DNA from: Saccharophagus degradans 2-40
GTDB taxonomy: Bacteria > Pseudomonadota > Gammaproteobacteria > Pseudomonadales > Cellvibrionaceae
DNA: 64,000 bases
Assembly (NCBI RefSeq): GCF_000013665.1
Contig: NC_007912.1
Span: 2,652,501 to 2,716,500 of the forward strand
Direction: 5' to 3'
Made by a program: the position numbers and the translations under genes. The notes under the pieces were generated by a model. That model was not told the origin of the DNA. It ran no database searches and saw nothing but the letters and a program-made list of their open reading frames with translations. This document shows positions 41,306 to 50,509 of the stretch, piece after piece (the first letter of the stretch is position 1; each line of letters starts with the position of its first letter).

Positions 41306-42010
41306 TTAGGTACCTCGCTGCAAGAGCATATTGCGAATATGTCCAATTGCACGCGTTGGATTTAAGCCTTTTGGACATACGTCCACACAATTTTGAATGC
41401 CATGACAACGGAATACGCTGAAAGGGTCATCCAAATTAGACAAGCGGTCGTCGGTAGCCGTATCGCGGCTATCTGCCAAAAAGCGATAAGCCTGCAACAA
41501 GCCAGCTGGGCCAATAAATTTATCTGGGTTCCACCAGAAAGATGGGCAGCTAGTAGAGCAACAAGCGCACAAGATGCACTCATATAAACCATCTAACTTT
41601 TCACGATCTTCTGGCGACTGCAAACGCTCAATAGCGGGTGCAGGCGTGTTGTTTTGCAAATAAGGCTCAATTTTGCGGTATTGCTCATAAAACTGAGCCA
41701 TGTCTACCACCAAATCGCGCACTACTGGCAAGCCTGGCAATGGGCGCAATACTAACTTGCCCTTTTTTACACACTCAGACAGAGGTGTAATGCACGCCAA
41801 GCCGTTTTTACCAGCAATGTTCATACCGTCAGACCCACACACACCTTCACGGCACGAGCGACGGTAAGCTAGGCTAGGATCTTGAGATTTCAATAACTCA
41901 AGCACATCCAGAACCATCAAGTCTTTGCCTTGCGTGTCCACATCGTAGGACTTCATGTAAGGCTCTTTGTCTGTTTCTGGGTTGTAGCGATAAACTTCTA
42001 CTTTCAGCAT
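41306..42010 (-). CDS. sdhB: Succinate dehydrogenase iron-sulfur subunit
   Basis: SdhB carries electrons from SdhA flavin to quinone through [2Fe-2S], [4Fe-4S] and [3Fe-4S] clusters at the inner membrane. The 234-residue protein shows the plant-type ferredoxin cysteines in SCREGVCGSDGMN with a later AC, then CILCACCSTSCP and CHGIQNCVDVCPKG. The lengths and spacing are canonical. It is the last gene of sdhCDAB and lies 38 bases after sdhA. Confidence 0.98.
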   Translation of the reverse strand: MLKVEVYRYNPETDKEPYMKSYDVDTQGKDLMVLDVLELLKSQDPSLAYRRSCREGVCGSDGMNIAGKNGLACITPLSECVKKGKLVLRPLPGLPVVRDLVVDMAQFYEQYRKIEPYLQNNTPAPAIERLQSPEDREKLDGLYECILCACCSTSCPSFWWNPDKFIGPAGLLQAYRFLADSRDTATDDRLSNLDDPFSVFRCHGIQNCVDVCPKGLNPTRAIGHIRNMLLQRGT

Positions 42011-42048
42011 TTTCTCTGCTCTCTATACAATTCGATGCCGGCGAAAAC

Positions 42049-43821
42049 CTAGTAAGTACGAGCTTTTGGCTCGAAGGCTTCCATCGTTTTGGGCGAAAAG
42101 TTAACTGCGCGCTTGCCTACACGTTTTTCCCCTGGGAAATACATGGAGTGACACAACCATTCTTTATCATCACGCTCTTGGAAATCATCACGAGCGTGCG
42201 CACCGCGAGATTCTTTACGAACTTCTGCGGCAATTGCAGTGGCTTCAGCAACTTCAAACAGGTTTTGCAGCTCAAGCGCTTCAATACGAGCAGTGTTAAA
42301 CGCGTTGCTCTTATCTTCTAGCGCTACGTTAGCAATGCGCTCACGCATTTCTGCCAACTTAGCAATACCTACTTCCATCATGTCGCCGCGACGGAATACA
42401 CCGAAGTGGTTCTGCATAATACCCTGCATTTCTGTGCGAAGCGCAGGCGCAGACTCACCGCCAGTAGAGTTATTTACTTTGTTCAAACGAGACATCGCTG
42501 CATCCATATCGGTTGCACTTGGGTCGCGCAACTCAATACCTTCACGTAGAGATTTCTCGATAAACAACCCAGATGCACGACCAAATACAACAAGATCTAG
42601 CAACGAGTTACCGCCCAAACGGTTAGCGCCGTGTACAGATACACAAGCCACTTCACCACAAGCGTACAAACCTTCAACCACTTGATCATTGCCGTTAGCA
42701 TCTTGAGTAAGCGCTTGGCCGTGAACGTTAGTTGGAATACCACCCATCATATAGTGACAAGTAGGCACTACAGGGATTGGGTCTTTAATTGGGTCAACAT
42801 GCGCAAATGTACGCGAAAGCTCCAAAATACCAGGCAACTTAGCGTTTAGCGTGTCTGCGCCCAAATGGTCTAGCTTCAAGAACACGTGATCGGCATTTTC
42901 GCCGCAACCACGCCCTTCTAGAATTTCAAGAACCATAGAGCGAGCTACAACGTCACGACCAGCAAGGTCTTTTGCGTTAGGAGCATAACGCTCCATAAAG
43001 CGCTCGCCGTCTTTGTTTACTAAGTAGCCACCTTCACCGCGACACCCCTCTGTAACAAGCACACCTGCACCGTGAATACCGGTTGGGTGGAACTGCCACA
43101 TTTCGATATCTTGCACCGGTACGCCAGCGCGCAACGCCATACCAACACCGTCACCAGTATTGATGTGAGCGTTAGTGGTAGATGCGAAAATACGCCCTGC
43201 ACCACCAGTAGCCAACACAGTCGCTTTAGACTTAATAAATACGGTTTCACCGTCTTCCATATTGATTGCGATAACGCCGCATACAGCGCCATCTTGGTTT
43301 TTAACCAAATCAACCGCAAACCACTCGTTTAGGAAAACAGTGTTATTTTTAACATTACCTTGATACAAGGTGTGCAACAAAGCGTGACCAGTACGGTCTG
43401 CTGCTGCACAAGTACGCGCTGCCTGACCGCCGCGACCAAAGTCTTTAGATTGGCCACCAAATGGGCGCTGATAAATACGGCCATTCTCAGTACGAGAGAA
43501 AGGCAAACCCATGTGCTCGAGTTCAAACACAGCTTCTGGGCCCACAGAGCACATATACTCAATTGCGTCCTGGTCACCAATGTAGTCCGACCCTTTTACG
43601 GTGTCGTACATGTGCCAGCGCCAATCATCTTGCGGGTCGGCACTTGCAATAGCGCAAGTAATACCGCCCTGAGCGGATACAGTATGCGAGCGAGTTGGAA
43701 ATACTTTAGTTACAACCGCAGTTTTAAAACCGGATTGCGCCATTTGCAACGCAGCGCGCATACCCGCACCGCCGCCGCCAATAACAATACCGTCGAATGT
43801 AATGGTTCTCATATTAGCCAT
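42049..43821 (-). CDS. sdhA: Succinate dehydrogenase flavoprotein subunit
   Basis: SdhA oxidises succinate to fumarate with covalently bound FAD. The 590-residue protein has the dinucleotide motif [15 protein letters not shown], the FAD-linking His in [11 protein letters not shown], the HPTGI substrate segment, the catalytic Arg region near TEGCRGEGG and the [17 protein letters not shown] motif. The length is normal. Two in-frame ATGs (43821 and 43812) are possible starts. It follows sdhD with a 3-base gap. Confidence 0.98.
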   Translation of the reverse strand: MANMRTITFDGIVIGGGGAGMRAALQMAQSGFKTAVVTKVFPTRSHTVSAQGGITCAIASADPQDDWRWHMYDTVKGSDYIGDQDAIEYMCSVGPEAVFELEHMGLPFSRTENGRIYQRPFGGQSKDFGRGGQAARTCAAADRTGHALLHTLYQGNVKNNTVFLNEWFAVDLVKNQDGAVCGVIAINMEDGETVFIKSKATVLATGGAGRIFASTTNAHINTGDGVGMALRAGVPVQDIEMWQFHPTGIHGAGVLVTEGCRGEGGYLVNKDGERFMERYAPNAKDLAGRDVVARSMVLEILEGRGCGENADHVFLKLDHLGADTLNAKLPGILELSRTFAHVDPIKDPIPVVPTCHYMMGGIPTNVHGQALTQDANGNDQVVEGLYACGEVACVSVHGANRLGGNSLLDLVVFGRASGLFIEKSLREGIELRDPSATDMDAAMSRLNKVNNSTGGESAPALRTEMQGIMQNHFGVFRRGDMMEVGIAKLAEMRERIANVALEDKSNAFNTARIEALELQNLFEVAEATAIAAEVRKESRGAHARDDFQERDDKEWLCHSMYFPGEKRVGKRAVNFSPKTMEAFEPKARTY

Positions 43822-43824
43822 TAA

Positions 43825-44199
43825 TTAAAATCCCCACAGAATTTGAACGCCCCAAACCAAATAGGCGAACGTAATAATTGCGTAAACAGACAACGCCACA
43901 GTGCGAAGAAATAACGCAGACGAGCCAATCATTCGAGTAGTAATATAATCAGTTAATACGCCCCACAGGCCAATCCAGCCGTGTGCAGCAATTGAAATAA
44001 GCACCAATAAAGTAAAGATGCGCACCCATAACTGCTGAAACAACCCAGACCATTCTTCATAGGTCAAACCAGGGTGCATCACCAAATAGGCAACAATAAA
44101 AATAGTGTAAGCAGCTAAAACTACTGCTGAAAAGCGCTGTGCAACCCAATCGGATAAACCACTGCGACCAAAACTTGTTACGGCAGTTACCATACCCAT
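43825..44199 (-). CDS. sdhD: Succinate dehydrogenase membrane anchor subunit
   Basis: SdhD is one of the two membrane anchors that bind quinone and heme b. The 124-residue protein has three hydrophobic segments (about 24-42, 58-80 and 98-120), the WVAQRFSAVVLAAY start of helix I and the heme-ligand His in AAHGWIGLWGVLTDY. Its start overlaps the sdhC end by 13 bases, so synthesis is coupled. Confidence 0.94.
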   Translation of the reverse strand: MGMVTAVTSFGRSGLSDWVAQRFSAVVLAAYTIFIVAYLVMHPGLTYEEWSGLFQQLWVRIFTLLVLISIAAHGWIGLWGVLTDYITTRMIGSSALFLRTVALSVYAIITFAYLVWGVQILWGF

Positions 44200-44561
44200 A
44201 TCCCCATTAACACGATAAGTACAACGGACAACGCGACTGCAATCTTTGCACCCAACTTGCCACCTTCTTTTGATTCACCGATACCTAGATCCATGATCAA
44301 ATGACGCACACCAGCTACCAAGTGATAAGCCAATGCGGCCAACACAGCGATTAGAGCAATTTTTACAAATGGTTGCGCTAAACAATCTTTAAGCTGATTG
44401 AAACTTTCTTCAGAAGCGAGGCTCAAATCTAACATCCAAATTAAACCAAGGATGCCAGCAAGTAACACCACACCTGTTACACGGTGGGTAATGGATACCA
44501 AAGCAGTTATAGGTAACCGCATGGTAGAAATATCAAGATTGACTGGACGGTTTTTATTCAC
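44187..44561 (-). CDS. sdhC: Succinate dehydrogenase cytochrome b556 subunit
   Basis: SdhC is the second membrane anchor of complex II. The 124-residue protein has the N-terminal RPVNLDI segment, the SITHRVTGVVL motif with the quinone-site Ser/Arg, and the heme-ligand His in HLVAGVRHLIMDLG, with three membrane helices. The start is GTG at 44559-44561 with AAGGTG upstream; it is the first gene of sdhCDAB. A good promoter candidate lies about 200 bases upstream. Confidence 0.95.
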   Translation of the reverse strand: MNKNRPVNLDISTMRLPITALVSITHRVTGVVLLAGILGLIWMLDLSLASEESFNQLKDCLAQPFVKIALIAVLAALAYHLVAGVRHLIMDLGIGESKEGGKLGAKIAVALSVVLIVLMGIWVW

Positions 44562-44756
44562 GGTTTTTTACACCTTGCATTCCGGGGTTGGCAGGTAAGT
44601 TTTGCCGCAACGTCACCCTCTAGTTAAATAAAAAAGAAACATAACGCGTTTACTTTCTATTAATTAAGCGAGCGAAGAAACAACAATTTAGACGCCTCGA
44701 GGACAAAGTTGCACTTTTGGTGCTAATTGACTCGAACGCCTCTAAAAACGCGGCGA

Positions 44757-44785
44757 ATTATAGAGACGGCTGGCGCAAATTACAA
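44757..44785 (-). promoter_or_regulatory. Candidate sigma-70 promoter of sdhCDAB
   Basis: On the minus strand TTGTAA (44785-44780), a 17-base spacer and a perfect TATAAT (44762-44757) form a near-consensus sigma-70 promoter. It would give a leader of about 190 bases before the sdhC GTG. Confidence 0.55.
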
Positions 44786-45131
44786 ACACTCTTAGGCTCC
44801 TGCACACAAATTGGCCTACCCAATTGATATAATGCGCACCAAACTGGTTAACCAAAATAATATCGCCCAGTTTGGGTGCATAAGTGTGCACTTCTTATAC
44901 AGTAAAGCAGAAATATTTTACTTTGCTTAGGTTTAAGCTACACCCTGAAGGCAAAATGTCTCTATAATTAGCGCGCCGATTCTTTTGGGGTTGGCCTACC
45001 ATATTGATTTTACGTCCTTGGGGCCCAATTATAGTGTCACCCCTTTTGCCAATGCTGTAGCCCCAAAAGCGCTACACTCAATGGCAGATGTAATTTCTTA
45101 CAATTTATTCATTTTGTTACAGGAGTCCGTA
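44786..45131. other. Long leader region upstream of gltA
   Basis: This stretch lies between the candidate sdhC promoter and the gltA start. It contains two TATAAT boxes on the plus strand (44828-44833 and 44963-44968), both with poor -35 partners, so the gltA promoter is not settled. The gltA frame stays open back to a TTG at 44985, but the intervening 49 codons do not resemble citrate synthase. Confidence 0.4.
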
Positions 45132-46445
45132 ATGACTGATAAGAAAGCAACCCTTACGGTCGACGGTTTGGACGATTCCATTGAGCTGCCCGTATACTCC
45201 GGCAGCGTCGGGCCAGACGTAATTGACGTTCGAGCCCTTACCGGCAAAGGTTATTTCACCTACGACCCCGGTTTCGTATCTACCGCTTCTTGTGAATCGA
45301 AGATCACATATATTGATGGCGACAAAGGTGTATTAATGCACCGTGGTTACCCCATCGAAACTCTCGCGGAAAAATCAGACTACTTAGAGACGTGCTATTT
45401 ACTTTTGCACGGAGAACTTCCTTCCGCAGCAGAATACGAAGAATTTAAAGGCATAATCACACACCACACTATGGTGCATGAGTCTATCGCCCGCTTCTTC
45501 CGTGGTTTCCACTACGATTCACACCCAATGGCGATGATGTGCGGAATAGTGGGTGCTTTATCCGCTTTCTATCACGATTCATTAGACATCTCTAACCCAG
45601 AGCACCGCTTAATCTCGGCGCACCGTCTAATAGCCAAAATGCCTACCTTAGCGGCCATGTGCTACAAGCACTCGCAAGGCCAACCTTTCATGTACCCAGA
45701 CAACAACTTGGGCTACGCAGAAAACTTCCTGCACATGATGTTTGGCACTCCTTGTGACGACCCTAAAGTAAACCCTGTTATTGCTCGCGCAATGGATCGC
45801 ATCTTCTTATTGCATGCCGATCACGAGCAAAACGCGTCTACTTCTACCGTTCGCTTGGCAGGCTCTTCTGGTGCTAACCCGTTTGCTTGTATCGCTGCTG
45901 GTATCGCAACCCTTTGGGGCCCTGCGCACGGTGGTGCTAACGAAGCCGTACTTAGCATGCTAGAAGAAATTGGCGACGAGAAAAACATCGACGCTTACGT
46001 AGCAAAAGCGAAAGACAAAAACGATCCATTCCGCCTAATGGGCTTTGGTCACCGCGTTTACAAAAACTTTGACCCACGCGCCAAAGTTATGAAAGAAACC
46101 TGTGACGAAGTATTAACCGAATTAGGTTTAGAAAACGATCCGTTGCTTAAAATTGCTAAGCGCCTAGAGCAAATTGCATTAGAAGACGAGTACTTCATCC
46201 AGAAGAAACTCTACCCTAACGTAGACTTCTACTCAGGCATCATCATGAAGGCTATTGGTATTCCAACAGATATGTTCACTGTTATTTTCGCAACAGGTCG
46301 TACTGTAGGCTGGATTGCTCACTGGCACGAAATGATCTCGGAAGGCTTTAAAATTGGTCGTCCGCGTCAGCTTTATACTGGCTCTGTATTACGCGAATTT
46401 GAAGAGCGTGATTCGCGCCCAAAGGCTAATCCGGCCAAATTCTAA
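45132..46445 (+). CDS. gltA: Citrate synthase (type II)
   Basis: GltA condenses acetyl-CoA and oxaloacetate to citrate. The 437-residue protein is the large hexameric, NADH-sensitive gammaproteobacterial type by length and N-terminal domain (KATLTVDG, then [19 protein letters not shown]). The catalytic His residues are in [14 protein letters not shown] and [10 protein letters not shown], and the Asp follows in the C-terminal PNVDFYSGI region. The ATG at 45132 has an ideal AGGAG 6 bases upstream. It is divergent to sdhCDAB, the common gltA/sdh arrangement, and ends at a strong terminator. Confidence 0.97.
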   Translation: MTDKKATLTVDGLDDSIELPVYSGSVGPDVIDVRALTGKGYFTYDPGFVSTASCESKITYIDGDKGVLMHRGYPIETLAEKSDYLETCYLLLHGELPSAAEYEEFKGIITHHTMVHESIARFFRGFHYDSHPMAMMCGIVGALSAFYHDSLDISNPEHRLISAHRLIAKMPTLAAMCYKHSQGQPFMYPDNNLGYAENFLHMMFGTPCDDPKVNPVIARAMDRIFLLHADHEQNASTSTVRLAGSSGANPFACIAAGIATLWGPAHGGANEAVLSMLEEIGDEKNIDAYVAKAKDKNDPFRLMGFGHRVYKNFDPRAKVMKETCDEVLTELGLENDPLLKIAKRLEQIALEDEYFIQKKLYPNVDFYSGIIMKAIGIPTDMFTVIFATGRTVGWIAHWHEMISEGFKIGRPRQLYTGSVLREFEERDSRPKANPAKF

Positions 46446-46466
46446 GCCGGTGGACGTCTTTACTAT

Positions 46467-46494
46467 AAAAGCCGCTAATTAGCGGCTTTTTTTA
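46467..46494 (+). terminator. Rho-independent terminator after gltA
   Basis: The perfect stem AAAAGCCGCT (46467-46476) pairs with AGCGGCTTTT (46481-46490) around AATT, continuing into a run of seven T. It is about 20 bases after the gltA stop and can also serve the convergent gene on the other strand. Confidence 0.94.
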
Positions 46495-46538
46495 TGTTTC
46501 AAATAATTTGTACCGCAAACACGCTTCACTTACCGCCC

Positions 46539-47264
46539 TCACCGCTCAGCCTCACCATTCAACTCTTGCAGTAAACGCTCATTTACCCCCTTCCATTGCG
46601 GTAAGCTTTTTTGGCTATCTGCATTCAATTTTTTACCTCTGGCCTTAGCTAGCCAAATACTTTCGCCATTAAAGCTATAAATTGGCAACAAATCGTCGCG
46701 CTGCGAAGCAGGCAAAATGGTTTTATTTATATTATCCAATATTAATGGCTCTGCATCTGGCTGCGGGTAGTATGCAAGTACCATATGCGCCTGATTATAC
46801 GTTAGGGATTTTACATACGTGATACGCAGCTTTTCATTGTCTACCTTGGTTTGCAGCAAGGTAAAATATTTACCAATAGAAAAGTCTTCGCAGTCGCCAC
46901 CATTGCTCGCTAGCGTTTCCACCGGTGTGGCCCAGTAATCTTCTTGCCCCCAGTGCACTAAATCCGACAACCACTGCACCCTGTTAAAAAACTCGTTCGC
47001 CTGTGCAAGCTTTGCGGCTTCCTCAATACTGGGCAAACCACCGCTTTCCATTAGAGCAGTCCAGTCATTCAACCTTGCAACAGCGCTATCGCCATACTTT
47101 TTAGCAATACTATCTAACAGCTTTGGGGAAAGCTGTATGGGCCTATCCTGTTCTGCTTGCGCCTGCGTCACTGCAGCACAACCCAACAAACACCACGCAG
47201 CAGCAAAACGCATAAGGCACGTAAACAGGCAGCGTAAACTAAACTGATAACTAACTGGCCCCAT
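46539..47264 (-). CDS. LapG-like transglutaminase-fold cysteine protease (BTLCP family)
   Basis: The 241-residue protein has a signal peptide (about 15-37, ending TQAQA) and a bacterial transglutaminase-like cysteine proteinase domain. The catalytic triad is C125 in NGGDCEDFS, H160 in NQAHMVL and D177 in LILDNIN. The GGDCEDFSIGKYFTLL motif is that of LapG, the periplasmic protease that cuts the RTX adhesin LapA when released by the c-di-GMP receptor LapD. Neither LapD nor an adhesin gene is adjacent, so the partner is unknown. Its 3' end faces gltA and shares that terminator. Confidence 0.86.
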   Translation of the reverse strand: MGPVSYQFSLRCLFTCLMRFAAAWCLLGCAAVTQAQAEQDRPIQLSPKLLDSIAKKYGDSAVARLNDWTALMESGGLPSIEEAAKLAQANEFFNRVQWLSDLVHWGQEDYWATPVETLASNGGDCEDFSIGKYFTLLQTKVDNEKLRITYVKSLTYNQAHMVLAYYPQPDAEPLILDNINKTILPASQRDDLLPIYSFNGESIWLAKARGKKLNADSQKSLPQWKGVNERLLQELNGEAER

Positions 47265-47365
47265 TTAACAACTTGCCCCTGCCTAGCGAATTAGATAGCA
47301 CATTTGATGGAATGTAAGAATAAACATTAGTTTAAGTATAGACGCCAACAGCACATATCGCGGGC
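47265..47365. other. Upstream flank of the LapG-like gene
   Basis: About 100 bases that include the ATG upstream region of the LapG-like gene and lead into the rfbB terminator. Nothing else is recognised. Confidence 0.4.
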
Positions 47366-47390
47366 ACAAAAAAAGCGGCCCAGGCCGCTC
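47366..47390 (-). terminator. Terminator palindrome downstream of rfbB (distal)
   Basis: AGCGGCC (47374-47380), CA and GGCCGCT (47383-47389) form a perfect palindrome. Read on the minus strand it is followed by a T-tract from the A-run 47368-47374. It is about 300 bases past the rfbB stop, beyond the nested-repeat element, and is an inverted copy of the palindrome at 47637-47652. Confidence 0.75.
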
Positions 47391-47428
47391 AGACTGATGA
47401 CAAACCTGACTTAGGTAACACAGCGAGT

Positions 47429-47577
47429 AAATTCTTAGGGTGAAAGATCAAAAATGCTCAATTCATGCTTCGCCATGGATGGCGATGTTAGAGCAACGCA
47501 GGAGCAGTTGCCGAGACGAATTGAGCAAGTTATAGGGACATTTTCATACGTTTTTTGAGCTTTCACCCTAAGAATTT
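47429..47577. mobile_element. 149-bp nested inverted-repeat element (MITE-like)
   Basis: The terminal arms are perfect for 18 bases (start AAATTCTTAGGGTGAAAG, 47429-47446; mirrored at 47560-47577) and continue to 26 bases with one mismatch. Inside, GCTCAATTC (47456-47464) pairs with GAATTGAGC (47518-47526). Within that lie two hairpins: CGCCAT-GG-ATGGCG (47471-47484) and GCAAC-N9-GTTGC (47493-47511). The result is a long stem with a two-armed head. It has no coding capacity and no clear target-site duplication. The size and terminal repeats suggest a non-autonomous transposable element or a structured repeat; other copies were not seen in this window. Confidence 0.6.
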
Positions 47578-47634
47578 GCGGATTTAGAATGATCAAGCTC
47601 TTCGCAGAAATAATAGAGGGGTTTATCAATAAAC

Positions 47635-47657
47635 TGAGCGGCCTAGGCCGCTTTTTC
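47635..47657 (+). terminator. Terminator-like palindrome at the rfbB 3' end (proximal, inverted copy)
   Basis: AGCGGCC (47637-47643), TA and GGCCGCT (47646-47652) are followed by TTTTT on the plus strand. It points toward rfbB from the wrong side for an rfbB terminator and matches the reverse complement of 47368-47391 over 24 bases with about one mismatch. Confidence 0.5.
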
Positions 47658-47688
47658 ACACTTGCCCAATCAGACTCTTCCGGCACAG

Positions 47689-48774
47689 CTAAAAACTGCG
47701 ATAAGAGCCATCCAACACACTGCGCCACCACGAGTCGTTATCCAAATACCAGCGCAAAGTACGCTCAATACCCGATTCAAACGTCTCTTGAGGGGCATAG
47801 CCCAGCTCGCGCATGGCTTTAGATGCATCCACAGCGTAGCGACGATCATGCCCTGGCCTATCTTCTACATACTGAATAAGCGAATGCGCTTTACCGGCAA
47901 TCACACTCTTTGCGGTTGGGTATTTAGCAGCCAAGCTAGCATCCGCGTTAAACATTTGCTCAAGCTTGCTGCCAATTAGCTTAACAATATTGATGTTGGC
48001 CCATTCGTTATTCGCACCTAAATTATAGCTTTGGCCACTTGCACCCTTATTTAAAACCAAATCTATACCTAGGCAATGATCATTAACACTAAGCCAATCG
48101 CGAATTTGTAAACCATCCCCATACACTGGCAAGGGTTTATCTAGCAATAAGTTTAGAATTAACAGCGGAATAAGTTTTTCTGGGAATTGAAAAGGCCCAT
48201 AGTTATTCGAGCAATGGCTAGTTGTAACATTCAAACCATAAGTGTGATGATATACGCGAACTAAATGATCTGAAGCAGCCTTGCTGGCAGAATATGGTGA
48301 GCTTGGTGCATACACACTACTCTCTTTAAATGCAGGCTGCGACGCGCCTAAAGAACCGTACACCTCATCTGTAGATACGTGGTGAAAGCGGTGCTCACAT
48401 TGATTATTACCATCTGTAAGCCACACATTTTTTGCAGCTTTTAATAAACTATGCGTACCCACTACGTTAGTTTCTATAAATAGATCTGGGCCAGTAATAG
48501 ATCTATCCACGTGAGACTCTGCAGCGAAATTAACAATAGCGTTTATTTCATACTTTTTTAGCAACACTTCAATAGCCGCAGTATTACAAATATTTTCGCG
48601 CACAAACACAAAATTTGAATTTGCTTGCGCCGCAAATAAATTAGCTTTATTACCTGCGTAAGTAAGGGCATCCACCACTACAATTTTAGCTTGCGGGTAT
48701 TTAGCTAACCAATAATGTACAAAATTGGCCCCAATAAAACCTGCACCACCAGTTACTAAAATATTATTGAGCAC
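47689..48774 (-). CDS. rfbB: dTDP-glucose 4,6-dehydratase
   Basis: RfbB converts dTDP-glucose to dTDP-4-keto-6-deoxyglucose, the branch point for rhamnose and amino-deoxy sugars. The 361-residue SDR-family protein has the NAD motif VTGGAGFIGANF, the STDEVYG motif with catalytic Asp-Glu, the YSASKAASDH Tyr/Lys pair and the C-terminal DRPGHDRRYAVD motif. It starts at GTG (48772-48774) with a poor ribosome binding site. No rfbA, rfbC or rfbD is in the window, so it is separated from the rest of the pathway here. It is still near the glycan cluster and may feed it. Confidence 0.93.
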   Translation of the reverse strand: MLNNILVTGGAGFIGANFVHYWLAKYPQAKIVVVDALTYAGNKANLFAAQANSNFVFVRENICNTAAIEVLLKKYEINAIVNFAAESHVDRSITGPDLFIETNVVGTHSLLKAAKNVWLTDGNNQCEHRFHHVSTDEVYGSLGASQPAFKESSVYAPSSPYSASKAASDHLVRVYHHTYGLNVTTSHCSNNYGPFQFPEKLIPLLILNLLLDKPLPVYGDGLQIRDWLSVNDHCLGIDLVLNKGASGQSYNLGANNEWANINIVKLIGSKLEQMFNADASLAAKYPTAKSVIAGKAHSLIQYVEDRPGHDRRYAVDASKAMRELGYAPQETFESGIERTLRWYLDNDSWWRSVLDGSYRSF

Positions 48775-48847
48775 TTTTTATTTACCCTGCTTAACACCCA
48801 AACTGAATACATAGTTGCAACATGGATCTACACCGTTACTATATATC

Positions 48848-48880
48848 TACTACACAGTTACTACACAGCAACTACATAAG
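48848..48880. repeat. Short 11-bp tandem repeat upstream of rfbB
   Basis: Three units related to TACTACACAGT occur in tandem (48848-48858, 48859-48869, 48870-48880), the first two differing at one base and the third more diverged. It lies in the 178-base gap between the MBL gene and rfbB. No function is evident. Confidence 0.55.
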
Positions 48881-48952
48881 CGCTACAACCTGCAATTAGT
48901 TTAGCACGCCAACCAACCTACCGATTATATGCCCACAATATAAAAATGCTCA

Positions 48953-50413
48953 CTAGGGAATAACAACCTTTAACGGCTTAGCCGCATTTTTTGCCAGCTC
49001 TAATAACTTTGTTTTTAATACGCGTTTCGCTTTAGCATCGCCATGCACAATACGAATTTGGCTTGGCCAGTGGCGCATTCGTTTAACAAAATTGATCAGG
49101 TCTTTTTGATCTGCATGGGCACTGTAGCCGCTTATGGTGAATACCTGCGCGTTAATATCTATGCGTTTGCTGTCTATATCTACCCAGCCACTCTTGCCAC
49201 CTTGCTCGTCTTGTCGGCTATTTAAATTATTAGAGCCATAGCGTTGGATGGAGTGACCATAGGTGCCGCGGGCTTGATAGCCCACAAACAACACCGCGTG
49301 GCGAGGGTTGGCGAGCATGGCCTTTAGGTAATTGAGTATACGGCCGCCATTGGCCATTCCACTGGCAGCCAATACCACCGCTGGGCGGCTAGATTTGGCA
49401 AGGTAACTTACGGTACTTAGGTGCTCCTTGTGGGAATCTACCGTATACAAGTTATCAAAACTTAGTGGATGCCGCCCCGCCGCCAGTCTTTTATGAGCCT
49501 CAGCATCCCAATAGGGCTTTAGCTGCTTATATACCTCGGTGAACTTGGCCGCGAGGGGTGAATCTACTATTACTTCAAGGCCTTGCCAGCGCTCGTCCCC
49601 CTTGGTTATAAGCTCTTCTAGCTCGTAGAGCAGCTCTTGGGTTCTGCCAATACTAAACGCAGGTACCATCACTGTACCGCCATTTGCAATAGCATGCTCT
49701 ATAGCGGCTTTTAAACGTTTTTTACGGCCTTTTCTATCGTCGTGCAACTTATCGCCGTAGGTGCTCTCTATTACCAGAGTATCTGCTTTGTAGGGCGAGC
49801 GTGGTGCTGGTAATAATGGCGCATAGGGCGCACCTAAATCGCCAGAGAACACCGCCCTGTGGGCGTAATCATCCCCTTTTACATCTAACTCCACATAAGC
49901 AGAACCCAATATATGCCCCGCACGCTGCAGCTTTAACTTAACCTGTAAACCGTCTTCTGCATCCAGTGCTTGCCATGTACCGTAAGGTAGCGGTTTTAGC
50001 TGTTTATCCACTTGTTTTAAGAAGTTTTTTATTAAGGTTTTATCCCGAGTAAACCCTATTTTTAGCGCATCTTCTATTACGAGTGGCAGCAATTTAGCCG
50101 ATGGGTAACTACAATAAATTGGCCCCTTAAAACCAGCCGCCATTAAGTAAGGCAACCGACCAATATGATCGATATGAACATGCGTAACAATTAACGCTTT
50201 AACGTGAGTCAAATCAAACTCTATTTGATGCTTTTGCAATACAGAATCACCACCAGAGCCACCCTCACCGCCCAGCTCATCCCCTTGGAACAAACCGCAG
50301 TCAATTAAGTAATGGCAATTTTCAGAAGCAATCAAGCGGTGGCAGCTGCCGGTAACACCGTCAACAGCACCATGGTGAATAAATTGGGGAAACTTAGATT
50401 TTGAAGAAGACAT
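48953..50413 (-). CDS. MBL-fold beta-CASP ribonuclease-like protein
   Basis: This is a metallo-beta-lactamase fold protein of about 486 residues with the zinc motif VTHVHIDHIGRLPYL (near 76-90), the following FSGDLG and ESTYGD motifs, a beta-CASP insert (TVMVPAFSIGRTQELLYEL, split: MVPAFSIGRTQELL) and the C-terminal SGYSAHADQ and IVHGD motifs. This layout is that of the CPSF/YSH1-like RNA-processing family, so it is probably an RNA endo- or exonuclease, though its target is unknown. The ATG at 50411-50413 has AAGGA 7-8 bases upstream and is preferred to the one two codons earlier. Confidence 0.87.
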   Translation of the reverse strand: MSSSKSKFPQFIHHGAVDGVTGSCHRLIASENCHYLIDCGLFQGDELGGEGGSGGDSVLQKHQIEFDLTHVKALIVTHVHIDHIGRLPYLMAAGFKGPIYCSYPSAKLLPLVIEDALKIGFTRDKTLIKNFLKQVDKQLKPLPYGTWQALDAEDGLQVKLKLQRAGHILGSAYVELDVKGDDYAHRAVFSGDLGAPYAPLLPAPRSPYKADTLVIESTYGDKLHDDRKGRKKRLKAAIEHAIANGGTVMVPAFSIGRTQELLYELEELITKGDERWQGLEVIVDSPLAAKFTEVYKQLKPYWDAEAHKRLAAGRHPLSFDNLYTVDSHKEHLSTVSYLAKSSRPAVVLAASGMANGGRILNYLKAMLANPRHAVLFVGYQARGTYGHSIQRYGSNNLNSRQDEQGGKSGWVDIDSKRIDINAQVFTISGYSAHADQKDLINFVKRMRHWPSQIRIVHGDAKAKRVLKTKLLELAKNAAKPLKVVIP

Positions 50414-50475
50414 ATACATTCCTTGTTAATTTGAATCAGCTAGACCAGCTGCCCGCCCTATCCTTAGGGCTAAAA

Positions 50476-50504
50476 AAATAAGATTCGGTGGGCAATGCCC
50501 ACCG
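50476..50504 (-). terminator. Terminator after ugd, REP-like palindrome
   Basis: The perfect stem CGGTGGGC (50486-50493) pairs with GCCCACCG (50497-50504) around AAT; on the minus strand it is followed by AATCTTATTTTTTT. It begins 5 bases after the ugd stop. The GGTGGGC/GCCCACC core is a palindrome often repeated in bacterial genomes, so it may also be a dispersed repeat. Confidence 0.8.
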
Positions 50505-50509
50505 TACCG

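Noticed and set aside
44985-45131. In-frame N-terminal extension of gltA from a TTG
   Set aside because: The 49 codons do not match citrate synthase, and an ideal AGGAG precedes the ATG at 45132.
47435-47731. 98-codon minus-strand frame and a 77-codon plus-strand frame over the nested-repeat element
   Set aside because: They cross both inverted repeats and the rfbB 3' end and show no protein-like content. The DNA structure explains the region better.
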